A stretch of 64,000 bases of DNA from BOG-224 sp963783505 (GTDB lineage: Bacteria; Acidobacteriota; Terriglobia; Bryobacterales; Bryobacteraceae): the NCBI GenBank assembly GCA_963783505.1, contig CAWAOP010000022.1, positions 113,384 through 177,383 of the forward strand. The letters are read 5' to 3'. A model generated the notes under the pieces. That model was not told the DNA's origin. It saw nothing but the letters and a program-made list of their open reading frames with translations, and ran no database searches. The translations under genes were made by a program, and so were the position numbers. Shown here in pieces: positions 26,223 to 34,690 of this stretch (position 1 is the first letter of the stretch; each line of letters opens with the position of its first letter).

Positions 26223-27396
26223 CTATCCGAACGCCACGGCGATCTCATCGTTGACCGTTCCCTGAGCCCGTGACGATTTGAACGCCCACTGAAGCCGGTT
26301 GTCCCCGTCGTCGAACTCGGGAACCACGGGAATCATGCTCTGTAGATAGACTCCCATCACCTGGCCGGCCGACTCGCCGAGTTGCAGAAGCACGCTCACC
26401 GGCGATTGCTGTCGAGCGGCTTGATACAACCCTTCCGTGGCTGAGTCATCCATGCTGTAGAGCCCGAAGGACGCTGTTACCGTGCGCTGCCCAGGGAGGA
26501 TGGCCAATGGGAGGTTGCTCCCGAATTCTTTGCTCCGCGTCTCAAGTCCGTTCTTGAGAACGATGGAAGCCGATGTCAGGGTGAAGAACTGAGTTGGCGA
26601 TGCGCCCAGCCATGCTTCTCCCATGTTCCCTGGCACGATGGAATAATCGAACGTTCCTAACGCGGGCTCCGCCGGATAACTCTGCAGCCCGGCGGCCTGC
26701 CCTGAGAAACTACTGCTGTCTATCACGTCCTTTGCGAGACCGCTGAAGTGAAACTCGTGATAGTCTCCGTTGACCACGATCTCCATTTGGTCGATGGCTG
26801 CCCCGCACAGCAAGCGCTGGACAGCCGTGCCGGGCGACCAGTAATCGAAGACGCTTACGCTCGGTAACGCGGTCGAACGGCGAGTACGTAATAGTCGCCC
26901 CGATTGGCGCGCCGGCCGACGGCAAGGTTGTGAATGGAGCGTTAAGTTGGACCGTTTGCGCGTCAACGATCGCCGCAACGAACCTAAGCTCGCCGTTGCT
27001 TGTGACGGCTTGGCCGGCAGCCAATCCATGTGCTGCCTGAAAGCCAAGCCGGCCCGTCGCCGTCGCCGAGGCCGCGGTTCCGCCGCCGTACTGTAAGGGG
27101 GCTGCGCCCAAGGCGGCCTGGAAGAGGGGCCCGTATCCGGGAGGGCCTGCCGGTTGTTGCCAACTCGTCATATAGGTCTTAACCTGGAACGAGGTCTTCT
27201 TTCGGCCTCCGGGCGGCAACCCCACAAAGGTGCGGCTGCCGGTCTTATCTTTCCGCTGGGTCACCGCTAGTTGCTGTGATACCGAAAGCTTCAACGCTGG
27301 TATGCGGTTGGCGGCCGTGATTGTTCCCACCGTGCCATAGGCGCCTTCGAGCGCCGTGTAGAACCGATTGGCATTTGAAAGAATATAGGACGACAT
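26223..27396 (-). CDS. Phage major tail (tube) protein, frameshifted
   Basis: The N-terminal half (YILSNANRFYTALEGAYGTV, then KTGSRTFVGLPPGGRKKTSF) and the C-terminal half (VSVFDYWSPGTAVQRLLCGA, FSIVPG-like DYSIVPGNMGEAWLGA, FDDGDNRLQWAFKSSRAQG) lie in two frames joined near 26870, where one extra base is present. The halves form a single beta-rich protein of about 390 residues with a repeated design, as in tail tube subunits. GGAGCTGAG precedes the ATG. Both halves are well preserved, so a sequence error is likely. Confidence 0.65.
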
Positions 27397-27397
27397 C

Positions 27398-27898
27398 TCA
27401 GCTCCTGCTCACTCCGATTTGAAAATTGATTTTTGCCGGCTGAAGGAAGTTCTTCCCTCCTTGCTTCGCCGCCGCATAGGAGATCTCGTACCCTCCCGCA
27501 TAGTACATGCCGTCTCCCCAATCGCCCCGGGCTGCTTCCAGCGCCTGCCCGACGGCGTCCGCGTAGAGTTCCAGATTGTCTTGCAGGCCATCCAGCCGGT
27601 CCTGCGAATGACGGATTTCGACTGCCATCTGGGCGACGCCCGAGAAGCTGCGGAACTTCTCGCCCATCTTGTTGATCACCTTTTCGCAGTACACATTGAC
27701 TGCCGGATATTGAACGCCAACCGTGCGCTCGGCCAGATCTGCAGCCACGTTCTGGGATTTCACTTGAGCCGCGCTCAACGCGGCAGGGGCCGTACCACTA
27801 TTTAGCGTGATGGCCGCCAGCCCTGCGTTGACCCCGCTCGCGCCTGTCAACAGCGTGATTACTTTTGAGGCGCACATGGCCCCGATCGGACTTGCCAT
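27398..27898 (-). CDS. Phage head-tail connector/tail completion-like protein
   Basis: 166 residues from the ATG at 27898, which overlaps the upstream stop (TAATG). Segments: AAITLNSGTAPAALSAAQVK, then VQYPAVNVYCEKVINKMGEK and VEIRHSQDRLDGLQDNLELY, and the end NFLQPAKINFQIGVSRS. Size and location between connector and tail tube fit a neck or tail-completion protein. No exact family was recognised. Confidence 0.5.
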   Translation of the reverse strand: MASPIGAMCASKVITLLTGASGVNAGLAAITLNSGTAPAALSAAQVKSQNVAADLAERTVGVQYPAVNVYCEKVINKMGEKFRSFSGVAQMAVEIRHSQDRLDGLQDNLELYADAVGQALEAARGDWGDGMYYAGGYEISYAAAKQGGKNFLQPAKINFQIGVSRS

Positions 27899-28662
27899 TA
27901 GCCTCTCTCCAACGTACGCGCCGTCACAAAGACGTAGCTTGGAGCTTGTCCCGATCCGGCTGTCCGCCCGCCTGTGGTTACTTGATTGGGTTGCGTCCAG
28001 TTGGCCGCCGGCGCGATTGGCGCCGCATTTTGGAGAATCATCGACTCCGGCGCGACCCCTACGTAAACGTTCCAACCAATTGCGTTGGATGGAGCGGCCT
28101 GCGGTTGCACCAGCAAGGTGTTGTTCGCTGTCGAGGCCACCGCCGGCGTGGCGCTCCCGCCCTCCTGGCTCTCCCGGTTCACCCATGACATCGTTACGTA
28201 GTAGGTTCCCGCCGCCAGATTGCCGGCCGTTGTTTGCACGACCGGTGTGGCCGCTCGGGGAACCGGGTCCGTGGCGATGCCGACTCCCAGGTCGATCAAC
28301 TTTTCACGCGCCCAAACCGCCATCTCGTGAAATGCATCGCGCTTGCCGCTGTACCGCTCGTTCAACTGGTTGAAGTACGCCGCTTGGTACGTCAGTTCGA
28401 GTGATCGGAAGGCGTGCCAGAGCTTGAGCGGAGGCGTCACCACTACGTGGCTCGTGTCTGGCGCCGCCGTCAGCCACAAGGGGTCGAGGGAAGGGCTCCG
28501 CCGGTTGAGCAGGCTTGTTATCTCCAGAGACAATTCGTCCTGCGCCGTCGCGAGTTTGCGATCCAGATCGATCCCTTCTGTGCTTGCTGTATCGAGGATC
28601 TGCGAGTCCTGCGCCGCCAGGTCTTCGATTGTGGATGCTGGACCGTCAGTGAACAGAGCCAT
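27898..28662 (-). CDS. Phage structural protein with fibronectin-like C-terminal domain
   Basis: 254 residues: a helical N-terminus (LATAQDELSLEITSLLNRRS, then LWHAFRSLELTYQAAYFNQL) and a beta-rich C-terminus (AAGTYYVTMSWVNRESQEGG, GWNVYVGVAPESM) like the immunoglobulin/fibronectin modules on phage surfaces. GAGGAAT precedes the ATG. It lies two genes after the coat protein and likely forms part of the connector or a head decoration. Confidence 0.5.
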   Translation of the reverse strand: MALFTDGPASTIEDLAAQDSQILDTASTEGIDLDRKLATAQDELSLEITSLLNRRSPSLDPLWLTAAPDTSHVVVTPPLKLWHAFRSLELTYQAAYFNQLNERYSGKRDAFHEMAVWAREKLIDLGVGIATDPVPRAATPVVQTTAGNLAAGTYYVTMSWVNRESQEGGSATPAVASTANNTLLVQPQAAPSNAIGWNVYVGVAPESMILQNAAPIAPAANWTQPNQVTTGGRTAGSGQAPSYVFVTARTLERG

Positions 28663-28683
28663 ATTCTTCTATTCCTCGTTCCT

Positions 28684-28995
28684 CTAGCCTTTGCCCTTCA
28701 GCTTGCTGAGTTCCGAAGGAGTCATCACCGCGATTTGCACCTTCGTCGCGGTCGCTTCTTCCGCGGCCTTTCGCCGCGCATCCTCATGCGCGTCGCGATA
28801 GGTCTTGACCTCTTCCGGCAGCGCCAGCCGGGCTTGTCCTTCGGTAATCATCCTTGCGGCGAGCCAGCGGGGCGTTTCCGTCAGTATTCCCTCTTTTCCG
28901 CCGTCGCCCGTGGCCAAGCTTGCCACCACGGGAAACGATTCTACGATTCCGCTTTCTGTCTCGCGCAGCTTCTTGTAAAACGACTTCACATCCAT
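28684..28995 (-). CDS. Small phage head-region protein
   Basis: 103 residues starting MDVKSFYKKLRETESGIVES; GGAGGAATGC directly precedes the ATG and decides the start. The C-terminal half is a charged helix (EEVKTYRDAHEDARRKAAEE) ending TPSELSKLKGKG. Position just after the coat gene suggests a head-completion or accessory protein. The family was not recognised. Confidence 0.55.
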   Translation of the reverse strand: MDVKSFYKKLRETESGIVESFPVVASLATGDGGKEGILTETPRWLAARMITEGQARLALPEEVKTYRDAHEDARRKAAEEATATKVQIAVMTPSELSKLKGKG

Positions 28996-29133
28996 GCATT
29001 CCTCCGACAAGTGGGGCAAACGCTTCCGCCTGCCCAGGCTTCTTCCGAATGGCTCCTGGGCTTGCGCCACAGAGCCAATCTGGGGCAGACGGTCGTTCGT
29101 TTCCCGCCCGCCCCGATGGTCCCCGCTTTCCGC

Positions 29134-30045
29134 CTACGTGTTCACCTGCACCGCGCACGAATTGCGCAGGATGCCGCATCCGTACAGCACGTCCACCGTG
29201 AACTGCTGCGCCAGCGTGTTCGGCTGGTAGCTCATCACGACCCGCATCCCGAAATTGCCCAGTTCCGCGTATTCCGCGATCGCCCCGGTTCCCGGAAGCG
29301 GTTGCGGGAGACGTCGAACTACCAGACCGATGGCGCTCTTCGTGAACGCCAGGTTGTGAGTGTTCACCGTGCTGGTCCCCGTCTTCTGCACGAACTGCGA
29401 ACGGAAAACGAAAAAGTCTTTGATCCGCCCCACCGTTCCGTCAATCAGCGCGCGCAAGCCGGCGTCGCCGGCCGTCTGAAACTCGCTGAATCGCGGGATC
29501 TGCCGCCACGCCGAATACGCGCTGGCGTCCACCGCAATGTACTTCTGCTCCGTCGGCGGCACCTTCGACAGGAACAACGCCGTCTCGGCCGCATCGATCG
29601 TGGCTTCCGTGATCGGCGTTCCCGGCGTGCCCACCGGCGTGTTGGACGTAAAGCCCGCGTAGAGTGATAGCAGATCGGTCTCGATCCGTTCGGCCACCGC
29701 CACAACGGCCGGCTGCATGTAGACTCTCAGCAGGTCGGGCACCGCCAGCACCTTCGTCACGTCCGGAATCTGGAAGCTCGCCTCCACGTGCGTGTTCAGC
29801 ACGATCTGCGCGTTCCCCAGACTCGGATTCTGCGTTTGCACCGTCCCGCCTTCCAGGATGTTGTTCGCCACCATGGCGGGCGGAATCGGCACGTTGACTG
29901 TGTCGCCGGCCTGCGCAAGCACCGGCTCGTAATCGCGATTCACCAGGTTCCCCATGATGAGGTTCCCGACCAGCGCCGGCAAGGCGTCTGCCGCCACAAG
30001 CTTGACAATCGCGGTTGCGACGTTTGTTGATGTAATAGCTGCCAT
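29134..30045 (-). CDS. Phage major capsid protein, P22 coat-like
   Basis: 303 residues with GGAGAATCA before the ATG. The order NLVNRDYEPVLAQAGDTVNV, then QNPSLGNAQIVLNTHVEASF and IPDVTKVLAVPDLLRVYMQP matches P22-type coat proteins (gene 5 family, HK97 fold): a glycine-poor N-arm, the DTVNVPIP strand and a long spine helix. The end FTVDVLYGCGILRN is also typical. It would form the icosahedral head together with the scaffold gene upstream. Confidence 0.8.
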   Translation of the reverse strand: MAAITSTNVATAIVKLVAADALPALVGNLIMGNLVNRDYEPVLAQAGDTVNVPIPPAMVANNILEGGTVQTQNPSLGNAQIVLNTHVEASFQIPDVTKVLAVPDLLRVYMQPAVVAVAERIETDLLSLYAGFTSNTPVGTPGTPITEATIDAAETALFLSKVPPTEQKYIAVDASAYSAWRQIPRFSEFQTAGDAGLRALIDGTVGRIKDFFVFRSQFVQKTGTSTVNTHNLAFTKSAIGLVVRRLPQPLPGTGAIAEYAELGNFGMRVVMSYQPNTLAQQFTVDVLYGCGILRNSCAVQVNT

Positions 30046-30442
30046 TGATTCTCCTTCTGTGTGTTCACTGCCGGCCGCTATTGGCCGGTTGCCTCTAGGG
30101 CCGTGCAGACGCTCTGTCCGCTGGTCCTAAACTCTCTGGGAATAATTCCGGGGAAGGCGCTACTCAGGGTCGTCCTCAGACAATCGGAGCTACCGAGCCT
30201 CGCATAATACCGCGCGCCATTCGACCGAGCCGCTGCCCGCGTGCCCCCGTGGGTGCGAGCGGAGTTCCGACCGTCGCAGACCGGCTTTGTAATATGCGAG
30301 TGTCCGTCGCTGACGCTTCTTGATCGCTAGGCAAGGTGGGGCAGGTGCTTCTGCCTGCCTACGCTCGGTCAACGAACCTTATCTAGGGGAAGACTGCTCC
30401 CGCTCCTTCCCGTAGCCCATGCCCGCGCGCTCCGCGAGCCCT
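30046..30442. other. 397-bp gap between coat and scaffold genes without a gene
   Basis: No frame with coding character was found here on either strand. Coat and scaffold genes are usually adjacent, so a small gene may have decayed; a run rich in GGCAGG/CCTGCC near 30340 hints at a hairpin. No promoter was convincing. Confidence 0.5.
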
Positions 30443-30994
30443 TCAGTACCCGCGCAATGTCTGCGACGCAACCCGGACGATTTCTTCTCGTACTCTCTGC
30501 ATTTCCTCTGCGCTCATACCCGGCCGGATGCGCTCCATGTCTACGGTCTCTCGTCCGGCCGGGGGGGACTTTTGCGCCGCCGTCATCCCAGTCCCGCCTG
30601 CGATTCGCGCCGGCAGGAACTCGGGATTCTCTGCGACGAACGAGGCCAGGTACTCTTTCGCCGGTTGCTCGCCGGCATCGCCGTGCGCCACCAGACGCCC
30701 GTCCTCCGAGCGTATGATGTCGTCCTTCACGGCTTTGAACGCCAGATCGATCTTCGACACGCCCAGCCGTTGCAACTCGGCCCGAATCGCCGAATTGCGG
30801 TCCGCCTCTTCCGCCATGTGCCTGTTGCGCAGGTTCTCCGCCGCCATCTCGTTCAACCGGCGTTCCAGGTCCTCCCTCCGCCGCCTCTCCTCCTGAAGTT
30901 CGGCCTTGTGCGCAGGCTCGATCTTGGTTCGTTCGCTGTTGACGAACTCCTGGACTGCTTGTCTTACGATTGCTTGTACGTCAATGCCTTCCAT
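30443..30994 (-). CDS. Phage capsid scaffolding-like protein
   Basis: 183 residues from ATG 30994 (GAGGAAG upstream). The middle is a strongly charged coiled coil (AELQEERRRREDLERRLNEM). It ends in a basic region (EEMQRVREEIVRVASQTLRG). Size, coiled-coil character and position directly upstream of the coat gene are those of a scaffold that guides head assembly and then leaves. No protease motif is visible. Confidence 0.65.
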   Translation of the reverse strand: MEGIDVQAIVRQAVQEFVNSERTKIEPAHKAELQEERRRREDLERRLNEMAAENLRNRHMAEEADRNSAIRAELQRLGVSKIDLAFKAVKDDIIRSEDGRLVAHGDAGEQPAKEYLASFVAENPEFLPARIAGGTGMTAAQKSPPAGRETVDMERIRPGMSAEEMQRVREEIVRVASQTLRGY

Positions 30995-31028
30995 AGTCTT
31001 CCTCGTCAATTAATCGGCCGCCCCTTTG

Positions 31029-32444
31029 CTACGGCCTGTCGATCTCCTCAGCCACCCGATTCTTGATTTCCTGCCGTGCGTCGCTCAGGTATTTCAAAGC
31101 CAGCTTCTTGAATACCTGTTTCTTCAGCGTTTCGGAGCCGATGCCCAGCGCTAATAGCCTCTGGGCGTCGTCGAGTTCGTTGCTAAAATCCCCGATGTCG
31201 AACTCGTCGAGCCCCGTCACGTCGATCGTTACCCCGTCCTGCCGCGCCGCGGCGATTGCCCACAGCGCCTGTTTCAGACTGTTTTTAACCGCGTCTCCAT
31301 ACGCCCGGAGCACCTCTTCCGTGACCGTGAAATCGATCTGCTTGCTCAGGGCCGATTGCCGGGCCGAGCCCGGCCCACTCGATGCTCCTTGCGAGGTCAC
31401 GTAACTGACCCGGTAGATCTCCTCCTTCAACTGCTCCAGGTTATCCGCGGCGATCTGGTAGACCTTTCCCTCCGGCTCCGTCCAGCCAAACCGGTCTCCC
31501 GATCCGAGTTGTATGTAATAAGACTCGCCCACGATTTGGTTCCACGGTCGCTCCGAATACACCACCGGCGTAGCGAACAGCCCCATGGTCAGCGCCCAGG
31601 CCAGCGCATTCGATTTGTTGAAGTGTTCGAGTTGTAGCAGTGCTGCCTTGTTCATCAGCCACAGCCCCTCGCTGACCCTCAGTTTGAAGAGAGGTACTCG
31701 GCGAAGCCCAGCTAGTCCGTGCCGCCCTTCGTCGATCAGTTGGATCGCTCCAGGATGCCCCGTCTCGCCCGTGTGCCCGGCGCCGTTTGCCCCGCTGGCC
31801 ATGCGATATAAACGGAAGTTTTCTCGGTCGTACCAAATCCATCGAATCTCTTTTTCCCAGCCCGAGTCGGCGTTCTCCGCCTGCCGCAGGCACGATGTCC
31901 GCACCACGGCCCACTCCAGCCCTCCGGCCGGGTCATAGCTCCAGTTGATGACTTCCTCCGCGGAGTAATCCGTCAGAAATGCCCGCGACCGGCCTGCCGC
32001 ATCCTCCTCGGCCCGTGTCAGCGGCGTTCGCCCGTCCAGGCCGCCGCGCGGAAAGTCCGCGACGAAATAACTCGCTCCGTAGACCAAAGCCTGAGTGAAT
32101 CTCTGGCGGAAGAATTCCGAAAGACTTGTCCCCTTCAGGTCGCAGTCTTCAGCCAACTCGCTGTAGAAGGTTTTGGCCCGCTCGTCACTGCCGGCGAACT
32201 GCATCACCGGCTCGCGCCTCATCAATGTTGCGGCGTACCAGTCGATAATCGAGCCGATGTAGTTCTCGTAGAACACCCGGGACAGCCGTTCCTGGTATAC
32301 GTCGTTCGGCTCCTTGTGACGCCGCACGAGGTACTCCCACGCGTTGGCGCGGAGCCGCTCACCGCCCTCGTAAAGGTCTCGGTATTGCTTCCACATCGCC
32401 TTCCGCGCGACGTATTCCGGATGCTCCCGATTGATGTTATCCAT
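31029..32444 (-). CDS. Phage portal protein, DUF4055-like
   Basis: 471 residues from ATG 32444 (AGGAACAGGAT upstream). Typical portal features: an N-terminal EYVARKAMWKQYRDLYEGGE, then FYENYIGSIIDWYAATLMRR, a wing domain with EEVINWSYDPAGGLEWAVVR, and a long C-terminal helical region (DDAQRLLALGIGSETLKKQV). It forms the dodecameric ring through which DNA is packaged. It lies between terminase and scaffold as expected. The protein appears complete. Confidence 0.8.
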   Translation of the reverse strand: MDNINREHPEYVARKAMWKQYRDLYEGGERLRANAWEYLVRRHKEPNDVYQERLSRVFYENYIGSIIDWYAATLMRREPVMQFAGSDERAKTFYSELAEDCDLKGTSLSEFFRQRFTQALVYGASYFVADFPRGGLDGRTPLTRAEEDAAGRSRAFLTDYSAEEVINWSYDPAGGLEWAVVRTSCLRQAENADSGWEKEIRWIWYDRENFRLYRMASGANGAGHTGETGHPGAIQLIDEGRHGLAGLRRVPLFKLRVSEGLWLMNKAALLQLEHFNKSNALAWALTMGLFATPVVYSERPWNQIVGESYYIQLGSGDRFGWTEPEGKVYQIAADNLEQLKEEIYRVSYVTSQGASSGPGSARQSALSKQIDFTVTEEVLRAYGDAVKNSLKQALWAIAAARQDGVTIDVTGLDEFDIGDFSNELDDAQRLLALGIGSETLKKQVFKKLALKYLSDARQEIKNRVAEEIDRP

Positions 32445-32590
32445 ATCCTGTTCCTGCATCTGGTCCGTGTAGGGCAGGCTGTCCTGCCTGGCGCCGCGTG
32501 TCGGACGCCGTCCGTGGCCCACGCCGGCCGATGGCTAACCGGTAACGGCTGACCATTGACTTCCGAAAGCCGCTTGTTCCGCCGCCTCGC

Positions 32591-33856
32591 TCAGAAGAGC
32601 CGGTGTCCCATCTCGCCCACTGGCGCCATGGGTCTGCATTCCTGCCACAGGAGGTATCCCACCGCGTCGGAAAGGTGCGTTCGCATGCGGTCCCGATCTT
32701 TATCGATCTGCCATGTGTCCGCTCTGAAAGCCACCTGCTCAAAATCCAGGATCAACTCTTTGCACTTCCGGTCCACGTACAGCCCGATTTCCCCTGAAGC
32801 CGACCGCAGTTTCGCATTGACCAGATTGATCCGTTCTCTAACCGCCGGGTTCGATCGCATGGTGCGGTAATCCACCTGGATGCTCGAATGCGCCTGGAAG
32901 AATTCGCGTATCATCTGGTAGTCCGAAGAGCCCGTCGTCTGCGATTGGTATCCCGATGCGTCTCCACAGACCGCTACTCCCGCCCGGTGCCCGCCATACC
33001 GCTTCAAGAACTCCTCGCAAGCTTGCTGCGTGGTGCTGCGGCGGATCACAATCTCATCCAGCGCGTATAGCGTTCCACCCCCCAGTTGGGCCACCACCGA
33101 CGACATTGGGTCCACATTGAAATCTAGCGTCCACAACAGCGGCGAAGCGGGATTGGCCTCGAACTTGCCCACGTGCGCATCCCGCTCGAACGCGTGATAG
33201 ACCCTCATTCCGTCCTGGCTCAGATACTCCCCCAGGACTTCCTGCTGGTAGAACCGTTCGTCGTAGCTTGATTCGAGCCTCCGGTAATACTCCGGAACCT
33301 GCTTCAAGAGAAACGTGTTCTCGAACGGTTTGGCCAGAATCGCCTCGTACCCCTGCTGCTGGCTCCCGATGAAGCGTCTATAGACCCAGTCGTATCCCTT
33401 AGGCGTCCAAACGCCAAAACCGCACAACCGGGTGGCCTTCGGGTCCCGAAGCCGGCCTTCCAACCGTAGCCATGCCGGCTCCTGCGTGTAGGTCAGTTCA
33501 TCGACTCCAAACCACGCGAGATTCGTGCCTCGCAAGCGTTCGAAATCCTCGAGCGGCCGGAACAATACCCGCGACCCTGTGTCCGTGAGCACGAGCGTGT
33601 TCTCGGCCTTGTTATAGTCATATGGCAGCCGGTTAGCGTCCAGGAGTTCCAGCAGCGCGGCGGCTGTTGCATCGCGCAGCATGGGGTAGGTCGGCGCGCC
33701 CAGGAGCCCGGTCCGTCCCGCATTGATGTAGCTAAGGCGCAATGCCTCCTGGCAAAGCGCTTGACTCTTTCCGCTGCCTACCGGGCCCGAGAAGCCCTTG
33801 AACGTCGCCTCCGACGAGTGAAACTTCCGCTGTGAAGGCAGTGGTGAGTACGCTAT
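32591..33856 (-). CDS. Phage terminase large subunit, start codon unresolved
   Basis: The Walker A region GFSGPVGSGKSQALCQEA and the ATPase segment LAWFGVDELTY mark the packaging ATPase. The nuclease part has WTLDFNVDPMSSVVAQL and a C-terminal DAVGYLLWQECRPM. The family normally begins a few residues before YSPLPSQRKFH, but no ATG, GTG or TTG exists there. An ATA at 33856 or a CTG at 33889 are the only nearby options, and the nearest in-frame ATG would overlap most of the upstream small gene. A base error or a non-standard start is possible. Confidence 0.8.
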   Translation of the reverse strand: MAYSPLPSQRKFHSSEATFKGFSGPVGSGKSQALCQEALRLSYINAGRTGLLGAPTYPMLRDATAAALLELLDANRLPYDYNKAENTLVLTDTGSRVLFRPLEDFERLRGTNLAWFGVDELTYTQEPAWLRLEGRLRDPKATRLCGFGVWTPKGYDWVYRRFIGSQQQGYEAILAKPFENTFLLKQVPEYYRRLESSYDERFYQQEVLGEYLSQDGMRVYHAFERDAHVGKFEANPASPLLWTLDFNVDPMSSVVAQLGGGTLYALDEIVIRRSTTQQACEEFLKRYGGHRAGVAVCGDASGYQSQTTGSSDYQMIREFFQAHSSIQVDYRTMRSNPAVRERINLVNAKLRSASGEIGLYVDRKCKELILDFEQVAFRADTWQIDKDRDRMRTHLSDAVGYLLWQECRPMAPVGEMGHRLF

Positions 33857-34116
33857 TTCTCGGAGGAGACCGGTTCTGGTTCCACCCAGCGCACCGTGAT
33901 GTCCTTCGGACTCTCCTCCTGGAACTCGTGTTCCAACTGAAGGAGCTTCAGATAGTCCCCCATTGTTGGGTTGACCTTCTTCTCCTTTACGTTCCGTTCG
34001 AAAGCTGCGATGGCGTCCCCGAGCAGTTTTGAGACTCTTAGTTGGCTTCGGACTTCCTTCCATCGCGGACACTCCTCGCAGGTCTTGGGAGCGGCCTTTG
34101 TTCTCTTCTTGATCAT
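33853..34116 (-). CDS. Small gene before terminase (terminase small subunit or regulator candidate)
   Basis: 87 residues, MIKKRTKAAPKTCEECPRWK, with GGAG upstream of the ATG. A CxxC pair near the N-terminus is followed by a helical body (LRVSKLLGDAIAAFERNVKE, then TMGDYLKLLQLEHEFQE). Position directly before the large terminase fits a small terminase or DNA-recognition protein, but it is shorter than most. Its stop overlaps the terminase region. Confidence 0.55.
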   Translation of the reverse strand: MIKKRTKAAPKTCEECPRWKEVRSQLRVSKLLGDAIAAFERNVKEKKVNPTMGDYLKLLQLEHEFQEESPKDITVRWVEPEPVSSEK

Positions 34117-34523
34117 CCATGCGCTCCAAAGAAAAAGCGGCTCCGCGTTTCCGCGAAGCCGCGCAACCCTCATCCCGATTTGAGACTAACACCAGCGCCG
34201 CTCAAGTCCGTCTACCGGGTGCCGCTAACCCATTGATAAAGTAGGCCATAAAGATTTTGCGGATTCTTGTGAACGTGTTTTGACGAGCGCAGGAAATCGC
34301 AACGCTTCTCCGGGTTGTGCACTGCGCGGCTCCACGCCGGGTCCCTCCCCTGTCAAGGCAAAGTAGAAATGTCCTATTCCCAGCAAAGTAGAAATGTCCG
34401 CTTTACGAAGTAAAGCGGAGGGGGTGGGGTTAGAGTGGATTGGTCCGCGAGGGGTCGCGCCCGAGCGGATGCCCAAGGCCGAGGCGACGACGGGGCTGGC
34501 TCCGAAGAAAGCATCGGCTAGCG

Positions 34524-34563
34524 ACCCTCCGATGGCGGCGACGAAGTCGCCATCGGAGGGTTT
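34524..34563 (+). terminator. Perfect hairpin with T-run inside the IS
   Basis: CCCTCCGATGGCG and CGCCATCGGAGGG pair completely around GCGACGAAGT and are followed by TTTT. It lies between the transposase stop and the left end and could stop transcription entering the element. Confidence 0.6.
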
Positions 34564-34690
34564 TGATTTCAAGGGCGTACTTTCTTTGGTGGGGCCCTTG
34601 AGGAGCTGAGGCCTTGGGCTATGAAACGCGAGAGGCCGCCGGGCCGATTTTGCCCGGCGCTCCTTTTGCCTTTCGTAGCGGAGGGCCCGC

